Assembly: GCA_030151925.1 (NCBI GenBank)
Contig: JASLCY010000091.1
Span: forward strand, 1-6,937
Direction of reading: 5' to 3'
Length of the DNA stretch: 6,937 nt
Source: Oligoflexus sp.
Lineage (GTDB): Bacteria; Bdellovibrionota_B; Oligoflexia; Oligoflexales; Oligoflexaceae
The notes under the pieces were generated by a model. That model did no database searches and was not told where the DNA came from. It saw nothing but the letters and a program-made list of their open reading frames with translations. A program made the translations under genes and the position numbers. Positions 1-6,937 of this stretch are shown piece after piece (positions within the stretch are counted from its first letter, which is position 1; the number at the start of each line of letters is the position of its first letter).

Positions 1-1
1 C

Positions 2-40
2 TGGCCGGAAGACCGTCCGTCGTGGCGCAACATGGCGTAA
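2..40 (+). CDS. possible C-terminal tail of an upstream gene (very partial)
   Basis: One forward frame is open from the window edge to a TAA at 38-40 and reads WPEDRPSWRNMA. Its third codon positions are mostly G or C, like the real genes here. Twelve codons are too few to identify a family. There is a competing reading on the other strand: an ATG at 33-31 preceded, 8 bases away, by AGGA, starting a protein MLRHDGRSSGQ that runs off the left edge. A third forward frame stays open to about base 119. I cannot choose between them from this window, so this is a low-confidence placeholder for whatever gene borders the left edge. Confidence 0.25.
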   Translation, partial: WPEDRPSWRNMA

Positions 41-133
41 TTCCTGTAAAATGAATAGGATGCAGAGAGCCCAAGATGCACTAAGTAACGAACGGGTCCT
101 CGAGACGCAAGCCTTTTAAGGGAACGGCTCAAT

Positions 134-171
134 AAAAAAGGCCTTTCCCGGCTTTCTTGCCGGAAAACACC
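134..171 (-). terminator. intrinsic terminator-like hairpin pointing leftward
   Basis: Read on the - strand, bases 171-159 pair with 152-140 around a six-base loop (AAGAAA). Twelve of 13 positions pair, two of them as G-U wobbles, with one G-G mismatch. Six T follow directly (139-134). On the + strand the same arms pair worse (three mismatches) and lack a proper T-run, so the signal is directional. No - strand gene is seen between here and the start of the DUF1592 gene. It could end a short divergent RNA, protect the left neighbour from antisense transcription, or sit in the leader of a leftward gene. Confidence 0.5.
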
Positions 172-175
172 TGTA

Positions 176-204
176 TTAAGAAAATAATAAATCAACAATA
201 TATA
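176..204 (+). promoter_or_regulatory. candidate promoter of the DUF1592/DUF1552 operon
   Basis: A TTAAGA (176-181) and a TATATA (199-204) stand 17 bases apart in the AT-rich stretch. Each matches the sigma-70 consensus at 4 of 6 positions. A start near 211 would give a leader of almost 100 bases before the ATG at 308. In sequence this AT-rich such matches arise easily by chance, so this is only the best candidate. Confidence 0.25.
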
Positions 205-307
205 TTAAATTACAGCGGCTTATCTCTTAATTAACAGACGATGTCTAAGGAGACTTCTGAGGAAAACCGAACAGTTAGAGTGCCTCAACTCAAGACGTGG
301 ACGGGTT

Positions 308-1945
308 ATGAGAACTTCACTTTGGCTCGTGTTCAGCCTGTTCATAACAAGCTGTAATCGACCCCCTCAAAAGCCTCTTTTGCAAACTGGCGGCACCAGC
401 GGAGCCTCGTCGAACCAGACTGAGCTGACCTGCACCACCACGGATCCGGGGCCTGCTCCTTTGCGCCGCCTGAATCGAAGCCAGTATATAAACTCCGTGC
501 GCGACCTGCTCGGCGATCTGCCGAGCCTCAGTTCCGTTCTGACGACTCAGACCGATAGCTCGGCCTTCGGTTCGAGCCCGGCGATCGTGGGCAAAACCGA
601 TATCGAAAGCTACCAGCTCGCGGCCGAAACCATCTCCGCGGCTTTCGTGGCCGATAAAACGAGCCTGAACAAGGTCTTTAACTGCGATACGGCCGCGGTG
701 AAACGCGACTGCGCTTTGGAGGCCTTCAAAAAGATCGCGGCGCGGGCTTTCCGTTCCAGCTTAAGCGCGAAGGACGTCACCCTCTATCAATCGTTCTACG
801 ACCTGGGAGCTAAGGTGAGCCACGAGCACGGCATCGAGCTCATGCTCACCATGATGCTGCAATCCTCGCGTTTTCTCTATCTCTTTGAATTCGGTACCAA
901 CGAAACGCTGGGCTCCAAGGCCGTTCGCCTCTCGCCGAATGAGATCGCGGCCAGGCTGGCTTTTGCCGTCTGGGATTCCATTCCGGACGACAAGCTGCTC
1001 GCAGCCGCCGCCAACGGTGAGCTGGCTTCGAAGGAAGGCGTGCAGAAGCAGTTGACCTGGATGATGGCCGACCCCAAGGGCCAGAAGATGTTCGCGCGTT
1101 TCCTCAGCGGCTGGTCGCAGCTCGACGATCTCTCCTCGAAAGCGAAGAACGAGGAGCTTTATCCCGAGTGGAAGGATGCGAATCTCAAGCAGGCCGTGCA
1201 CGATCAGGCTTTAGCCTTCTTCCAGGACGTGATCGATAATCAGGGCGCGACGCTCACAGCCCTGCTCACCTCCAAGACGGTTCTCGTCAACGATAAGACG
1301 GCCAAGGTCTACGGCGGCACCGGCAGCGGTGATTTCAAGGCCGTGGCCGGACCCGAGGATGCCACTTCCGGCCTGCTTACGCTGCCGGCTTTCCTGACGA
1401 TCAACGCCACTCCCGACGAGAGTTCGCCTATCCTGCGCGGAAAATTCGTGAGGGAGCGTTTGTTCTGCCAGAATCTGCCGAGCGCTCCCGGCAAGATCCC
1501 CGATCCGCCCAAGGTCTCGAAAGACGTCTCCACGCGCGAACGCCTCAAGCAGCATGAGGCCGACCCCACCTGCGGTTCGTGCCATCGCCTCATGGATCCT
1601 ATCGGCTTCGGTTTTGAGAACTTCGACGCGATCGGCCGCTTCCGCGGCGAAGACGGGGGCAAGACCGTCGATGCCTCGGGCGAGATCTATAACGGCAGCG
1701 ATTCCGACAACAAGTTCAACGGCGTCGTGGAACTCGGCGGCCTGCTCGCCGAGAACGCCGACGTTCGCAGCTGCATGACCAAGACCTGGTTCCGCTTCCT
1801 CCTGTCGCGGTTCGAGCAGAACAGCGACGGCTGCATCCTGAAGAAGGTGCAGACCTCCTTCGAAAATGCGGGGACCAATCTGAAGTCGCTGCCCGCGGAG
1901 ATCATCGGCAGCGAAGCTTTCCTCTACCGACAACCCGTAAAATGA
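308..1945 (+). CDS. DUF1592/DUF1588-type lipoprotein with a haem-binding CxxCH motif
   Basis: The 545-aa product starts with a lipoprotein signal peptide: R2, a hydrophobic stretch LWLVFSLFIT, and lipobox ITSC with the lipidated Cys at 16, so it should sit on a membrane facing the periplasm or outside. The body resembles the planctomycete-type domain series: PSD3/DUF1587 (about 51-75, LRRLNRSQY...VRDLLG), PSD5/DUF1595 (about 135-196), PSD4/DUF1592 (about 207-335, LSPNEIAARLAFAVWDSIPD), PSCyt3/DUF1588 (about 352-446), and PSD2/DUF1585 (about 472-541). The PSCyt3 part holds CGSCH at 422-426, a c-type haem motif, with M429 nearby as a possible ligand. Function is unestablished; covalent haem and electron transfer are inferred from the motif. 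A weak GGA at 299-301 precedes the ATG; the signal peptide supports this start. It is the first gene of an operon with the Tat-exported DUF1552 gene, 9 bases downstream. Confidence 0.93.
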   Translation: MRTSLWLVFSLFITSCNRPPQKPLLQTGGTSGASSNQTELTCTTTDPGPAPLRRLNRSQYINSVRDLLGDLPSLSSVLTTQTDSSAFGSSPAIVGKTDIESYQLAAETISAAFVADKTSLNKVFNCDTAAVKRDCALEAFKKIAARAFRSSLSAKDVTLYQSFYDLGAKVSHEHGIELMLTMMLQSSRFLYLFEFGTNETLGSKAVRLSPNEIAARLAFAVWDSIPDDKLLAAAANGELASKEGVQKQLTWMMADPKGQKMFARFLSGWSQLDDLSSKAKNEELYPEWKDANLKQAVHDQALAFFQDVIDNQGATLTALLTSKTVLVNDKTAKVYGGTGSGDFKAVAGPEDATSGLLTLPAFLTINATPDESSPILRGKFVRERLFCQNLPSAPGKIPDPPKVSKDVSTRERLKQHEADPTCGSCHRLMDPIGFGFENFDAIGRFRGEDGGKTVDASGEIYNGSDSDNKFNGVVELGGLLAENADVRSCMTKTWFRFLLSRFEQNSDGCILKKVQTSFENAGTNLKSLPAEIIGSEAFLYRQPVK

Positions 1946-1950
1946 GGTGA
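1944..1950 (+). promoter_or_regulatory. ribosome binding site of the DUF1552 gene, overlapping the upstream stop codon
   Basis: GAGGTGA overlaps the TGA stop (1943-1945) of the DUF1592 gene. Counting from the GAGG core, an ATG at 1955 is 7 bases away and a TTG at 1952 only 4. This favours the ATG and suggests translational coupling of the two genes. Confidence 0.6.
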
Positions 1951-1954
1951 TTTG

Positions 1955-3394
1955 ATGAAACATCAGGCGCCAAAGGCTGGAACTATGGATAGACGCACCG
2001 CCATCAATCGACGCAAGGTCCTCAAAGGCATGGGAAGCCTGGCGATCGGCCTTACGACCAATATCTGGAAGCCGGCGACCGCCTTCGGCGCCGACGCCAA
2101 TGCTAAGGCGCCCATGCATTTCTTCGGGATCTTCTCGGCGAACGGGACGATCCCGTCCGCGTTCTTTTCCGATTCGACGGCCGCGGATTCGCCTATCAAG
2201 CTGGGGGAAATCCTTTCGCCGCTGAGCCCCTACGCTTCGAACATGCTGGTCCTCAAGGGCGTCGAGTACCGCTCGATCATCGAGAATAAGCTTTATTCAG
2301 CGCCGGACGGCATTTATGCCGGCGATCCCAGTTTGTTCGACAGCAAGCCGGGCGGGCCGCACATGAAGGGCCCAGCCGCGTTCCTCACGGGCGGCTCGCT
2401 GCTGCACGGCAACTTCGGTGGCGCGGACGGCCCTGCGGGCTGGGCCGACCGGATGTCGCTCGATCAACTTCTCGCCAAACGATTGGGCGGTTCGTCCCGC
2501 TTCGCCTCTTTGGAATTCGGGGTGCTGGCCTTGAACGAAGAGCCTCTGCGCTGCATCTCCTATGCGGACACCAATATCCCCAACCTGCCCGTGCAGGATC
2601 CCTGGGCGATGTATACCCGTATGTTCGGCGACGGTTCGAAGTCGCCGGAGCAGTTGGCCCGGCAACTGAGCGAGCGGAAGAGCATCCTCGATGCGCTGCA
2701 GAGCGAGCTCAGCCAATTCCAGTCCAGGCTCGGCTCCGAGGATAAAGCGAAGCTCGACGCGCACCTGACCGGCATCCGCAGCCTGGAAACGCAGCTGACC
2801 GCTATGGGCAACGGGCAGTGCGTGGCTCCGACGATGCCGCAGAAATATGCGATCGATGACAGGTCGCGTTTCGCGGATCTCGGCCGCCTGCAGACCGATC
2901 TGATGATCCTCGGCCATGCCTGTGGTTTCACGCAGATTTCGACCTTTATGTGGGGCAATGCCAACAGCCATCAGACCTATCCCTGGATCGGCGTCCCCGA
3001 CGACCATCACAGCCTTTCCCACGCGCCCTTCGATGATCTCGAGGATACGGGGAAACTCATCAAGATCAATAAGTGGACGGCCGAACAGGTCGCCTACCTG
3101 CTCGGCAAGCTGAAGGACTCCCCTTCAGCGAGCGGCGGCTCGATCTTCGATAACACGGTGCTTTTGTGGGGGAACGAATTAGGGGCAGGAAACAGCCATA
3201 CTTATCGGGACATACCCTTTGTGATCGCTGGCGGCGCCGGTGGTTATTTCAAGATGGGGCGCTCCATCCACCTCTCGCACGAGCCGCATAACAACGTCCT
3301 GGTTTCCGTCGCCAACGCCATGGGCCTCACCGATGTCACCAGCTTCGGGATACCGGGCGTCTGCACCGGGCCGACCAAGGGTTTGGCGGCTTGA
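1955..3394 (+). CDS. Tat-exported DUF1552 (HXXSHH family) protein
   Basis: From the ATG at 1955 the product is 479 aa; a TTG one codon earlier is less well spaced from the ribosome binding site. A twin-arginine signal NRRKVLKG (18-25) precedes a mildly hydrophobic GMGSLAIGL and a likely cleavage near residue 46, so it should be exported folded. DUF1552 landmarks in order: FFGIFSANGT (57-66), a His then FLTGG (H136, 143-147), the SLDQLLAKRLGG block (168-179), a charged helical, probably coiled-coil region (about 230-284), the histidine cluster DDHHSLSHA (349-357), and the C-terminal WGNELGAGNSH...IPFVIAGG region (405-427). The signature reads HSLSHA, so the last His of HXXSHH is Ala. The substrate and reaction are unknown. 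Co-transcription with the DUF1592/CxxCH lipoprotein suggests the two act together at the cell surface or in the periplasm. It ends 7 bases from a convergent gene. Confidence 0.93.
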   Translation: MKHQAPKAGTMDRRTAINRRKVLKGMGSLAIGLTTNIWKPATAFGADANAKAPMHFFGIFSANGTIPSAFFSDSTAADSPIKLGEILSPLSPYASNMLVLKGVEYRSIIENKLYSAPDGIYAGDPSLFDSKPGGPHMKGPAAFLTGGSLLHGNFGGADGPAGWADRMSLDQLLAKRLGGSSRFASLEFGVLALNEEPLRCISYADTNIPNLPVQDPWAMYTRMFGDGSKSPEQLARQLSERKSILDALQSELSQFQSRLGSEDKAKLDAHLTGIRSLETQLTAMGNGQCVAPTMPQKYAIDDRSRFADLGRLQTDLMILGHACGFTQISTFMWGNANSHQTYPWIGVPDDHHSLSHAPFDDLEDTGKLIKINKWTAEQVAYLLGKLKDSPSASGGSIFDNTVLLWGNELGAGNSHTYRDIPFVIAGGAGGYFKMGRSIHLSHEPHNNVLVSVANAMGLTDVTSFGIPGVCTGPTKGLAA

Positions 3395-3401
3395 GAGCGG
3401 C

Positions 3402-3746
3402 TTAGGATTGGAACAGGAAATAGGCGATCAAAGCGATGACGATGAAGAGCGCCAGGCCCACGAGCGTCTGGCGTTTCGAGGATTTGGAGCCGAAACGCGG
3501 ATTCGCGGCATCGGCTTCGAGCGCGGCGTCTTCGAGCCTTCCGGCTTCGGCCGCCTCGCGCAGGGCGTCGACGGGCCCCACCTGCGTGAGCGTGGGTTCG
3601 TCGTAGGTGAAGGCGGTCTTGGCAAAACGGTGCGAGGCCGGCTGCGCGTTGGGAAACACGTCGTCGATCACCTGATGAAGCTGCGTGAGCATGCGGGCGA
3701 CGATCACTTCATCTTCCAGCGGCGTGTAGTCGAAGATCCGATGCAC
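3402..3746 (-). CDS. small protein with a C-terminal membrane anchor, family not recognised
   Basis: From the GTG at 3746 the product is 114 aa. Residues 1-85 are soluble, with an acidic, Ala-rich helical part around 58-80 (VDALREAAEAGRLEDAALEA). A basic patch KSSKR (88-92) leads into one hydrophobic segment (about 94-112), and the chain ends FQS. This is a tail-anchored layout, with the bulk predicted to be cytoplasmic. The frame stays open upstream to a GTG at 3791, but that start lies inside the secA terminator hairpin and would encode a low-complexity leader (RLSFSFGSVLGGLS). The GTG at 3746 has a strong Shine-Dalgarno sequence 6 bases away. The gene follows secA on the same strand, past its terminator. 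A role near the Sec machinery would be guesswork from position alone. The opposite-strand reading is Arg/Gly/His-rich and has no start signal. Confidence 0.72.
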   Translation of the reverse strand: MHRIFDYTPLEDEVIVARMLTQLHQVIDDVFPNAQPASHRFAKTAFTYDEPTLTQVGPVDALREAAEAGRLEDAALEADAANPRFGSKSSKRQTLVGLALFIVIALIAYFLFQS

Positions 3747-3751
3747 GCTTA

Positions 3752-3760
3752 ATCCCCCCA
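3752..3760 (-). promoter_or_regulatory. ribosome binding site that sets the start of the small membrane protein gene
   Basis: On the - strand, TGGGGGGAT lies 6 bases before the GTG at 3746. The run of G can pair with the 16S rRNA CCUCC, with one wobble. Neither the GTG at 3791 nor the internal ATG at 3692 has a comparable site. Confidence 0.55.
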
Positions 3761-3775
3761 AAACCGACCCGAACG

Positions 3776-3808
3776 AAAAAGAGAGCCGCACGACTCAGGT
3801 GGGCTCTC
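3776..3808 (-). terminator. intrinsic terminator of secA
   Basis: On the - strand, GAGAGCC (3808-3802) pairs perfectly with GGCTCTC (3787-3781). The stem can extend inward through CAC/GTG past one bulged C to a seven-base loop. TTTTT (3780-3776) follows at once. It starts 6 bases after the secA stop codon, so secA is the last gene of its main transcript, and the downstream small gene needs read-through or its own promoter. Confidence 0.87.
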
Positions 3809-3814
3809 CTCTCA

Positions 3815-6421
<2,607 letters not shown>

Positions 6422-6465
6422 GTCGATGTTCCGCGTAAAGCATTAAAGAAACTGAAACCTAGGCG

Positions 6466-6494
6466 GGGCGCTGCTTGGGTGCGCAGAAATGCCC
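6466..6494 (-). other. possible hairpin in the secA 5' leader
   Basis: On the - strand, GGGC (6494-6491) and CTGC (6486-6483) can pair with GCAG (6474-6471) and GCCC (6469-6466), separated by a small ATTT/C internal loop. It lies between the candidate -10 box and the secA start. No T-run follows, so it is not a terminator. It could be a structural or regulatory leader element, but stems of this size occur by chance in GC-rich sequence. Confidence 0.2.
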
Positions 6495-6507
6495 GGTTAG
6501 GTCGTTT

Positions 6508-6513
6508 AGTATA
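6508..6513 (-). promoter_or_regulatory. candidate secA promoter (-10 box)
   Basis: TATACT on the - strand (5 of 6 to consensus) lies about 87 bases before the secA ATG and downstream of the M23 terminator, in the right place for a secA promoter. No recognisable -35 lies 16-18 bases upstream, where the sequence is C-rich, and there is no extended -10 TG. It may depend on an activator or another sigma factor, or be fortuitous. Confidence 0.4.
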
Positions 6514-6574
6514 CTGGCAAATGCGAGTGGGGGGAATGTTTTTCCCGAGGCGAGGACGCGAGGATTTCATATTC

Positions 6575-6607
6575 GAAAGAGGTCTGGCCGCCAGGCACCG
6601 CCAGACC
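6575..6607 (-). terminator. weak intrinsic terminator after the M23 peptidase gene
   Basis: On the - strand, GGTCTGGC (6607-6600) pairs perfectly over 8 bases with GCCAGACC (6588-6581) around an 11-base loop. The T-tract is only TCTTT, so termination may be partial and some transcripts may continue into secA. It begins 9 bases after the M23 stop codon. Confidence 0.45.
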
Positions 6608-6616
6608 GAGCCGAGA

Positions 6617-6937
6617 TCACTGCATGCTTAGGATAAAGCGACTGGGATCGACGTTTGCGCCGTTTAAGACGACTTCGTAGTGGCAGTGAGGGCCCGTGGT
6701 GCGGCCGGTCATACCAACCGTTGCGATCTGCTCTCCGCGCGCCACGCGTTGTCCGGCCTGCACGAGGTTCTCGGCGTTATGGCCGTAGCGGGAGATCACG
6801 CCGTAGCCGTGCGCAATCATGATAAAGTTGCCAAAACCGTCCTTTTTCCCCGAAAAAATCACGACTCCGTCCGCGGTCGCCGTCACGGGGCTGCCGAACG
6901 GGGCTGCGATATCGTTGCCCTTATGCACATCGTGCTC
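6617..6937 (-). CDS. M23 family zinc metallopeptidase, C-terminal catalytic domain (5' end outside window)
   Basis: Only the last 106 residues are visible; the frame is open to the right edge, and a GTG at 6928 falls inside the conserved domain, so it is not the true start. The fragment is a LytM/lysostaphin-type domain that cleaves peptide cross-links in peptidoglycan or, in degenerate members, activates amidases. Counting from the first visible codon, the zinc ligands H5 and D9 (HKGND), the conserved H53 (YGHN), and the HxH pair H84 and H86 (GPHCHYEV) are all present, so it looks active rather than an EnvC/NlpD-like pseudoenzyme. The usual AAPFGSPV, DGVV and NVDPSRFI blocks are in place. 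The missing N-terminus probably holds a signal peptide or membrane anchor and often coiled coil. It precedes secA on the same strand, separated by a weak terminator. Confidence 0.95.
   Translation of the reverse strand, partial: EHDVHKGNDIAAPFGSPVTATADGVVIFSGKKDGFGNFIMIAHGYGVISRYGHNAENLVQAGQRVARGEQIATVGMTGRTTGPHCHYEVVLNGANVDPSRFILSMQ

Larger units (their letters stand above)
41..307. other. intergenic region upstream of the DUF1592/DUF1552 operon
   Basis: No convincing gene lies here. The stretch from about 172 to 235 is strikingly AT-rich against GC-rich surroundings, as expected of a promoter region. It holds a hairpin with a T-run on the reverse strand (134-171), a possible forward promoter (176-204), and an orphan Shine-Dalgarno-like AAGGAG at 247-252 with no ATG, GTG or TTG at a usable distance. 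A 38-codon frame starting ATG at 241 (MSKETSEENR...) ends at 357 inside the DUF1592 gene. It lacks a ribosome binding site and is probably chance. Confidence 0.6.

Noticed and set aside
84..130. An AGCC...GGCT inverted repeat upstream of the 134-171 hairpin as a forward terminator
   Set aside because: It has only four base pairs with a long loop, followed by A-rich rather than T-rich sequence.
241..357. A 38-codon forward frame (ATG at 241) overlapping the start of the DUF1592 gene
   Set aside because: There is no Shine-Dalgarno before it; the AAGGAG lies inside it, after the ATG. It overlaps the lipoprotein signal peptide codons and is too short to judge.
1211..2119. A 302-codon reverse frame across the end of the DUF1592 gene and the start of the DUF1552 gene
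   Set aside because: It is a shadow in GC-rich coding sequence, has no domain, and overlaps two well-supported genes and their ribosome binding site.
2297..3022. A 241-codon reverse frame inside the DUF1552 gene
   Set aside because: It has Arg/Gly/Ala/His-rich shadow composition, no ribosome binding site, and lies wholly inside a recognised gene.
3363..3391. A GCC/CCAA...TTGG/GGC inverted repeat at the end of the DUF1552 gene as a terminator
   Set aside because: The stem is short with an internal loop, lies inside the coding sequence, and no T-run follows on either strand.
3240..3752. A 170-codon forward frame spanning the end of the DUF1552 gene and the region opposite the small membrane protein gene
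   Set aside because: It overlaps the DUF1552 gene out of frame. Its second half is Arg/Gly/Asp-rich without features, while the reverse strand there has a Shine-Dalgarno sequence and a clear membrane segment.

Overview
The window is GC-rich (high 50s percent by eye) and comes from a Gram-negative, double-membrane bacterium. The signs are a lipoprotein signal peptide, a twin-arginine signal and the gene order M23 peptidase then secA. That order, together with DUF1592/DUF1552 proteins of the kind known from Planctomycetes, Myxococcota and Bdellovibrionota, points to the old 'deltaproteobacterial' lineages, with Bdellovibrionota/Oligoflexia or Myxococcota most likely. This assignment is inference; there is no rRNA or other phylogenetic marker except SecA.

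Left part (1-3394, + strand). A roughly 300-base, partly very AT-rich intergenic region precedes a tight two-gene operon. The first gene (308-1945) encodes a lipoprotein with the planctomycete-type PSD3/PSD5/PSD4/PSCyt3/PSD2 (DUF1587/1595/1592/1588/1585) domain series and a single haem-type CxxCH motif. The second (1955-3394) encodes a Tat-exported DUF1552 (HXXSHH family) protein. The second gene's ribosome binding site overlaps the first gene's stop codon. Both products should act outside the cytoplasm, probably together. Their biochemical function is not established, so this is the most open biology in the window.

Right part (3402-6937, all - strand, convergent with the operon). Read in the direction of transcription: an M23 (LytM/lysostaphin-type) zinc peptidase whose 5' end lies outside the window, a weak terminator, a 5' leader with a good -10 box, then a complete secA (868 aa) ending in a strong intrinsic terminator. 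After that comes a small unrecognised gene for a 114-aa protein with one C-terminal membrane segment. Its best start is an internal GTG with a strong Shine-Dalgarno sequence, because the longer reading starts inside the secA terminator hairpin. The small gene and the DUF1552 gene meet tail to tail with only 7 bases between stop codons and no visible terminator.

Unexplained by genes: a terminator-like hairpin at 134-171 pointing leftward with no leftward gene feeding it, a perfect TATAAT overlapping the secA stop codon, and a DUF1552 signature motif whose last histidine is alanine. I saw no mobile element, CRISPR array, tRNA or rRNA. The core genes are ordinary; novelty is most likely in the DUF1592/DUF1552 pair, the small membrane protein and the leftward terminator.
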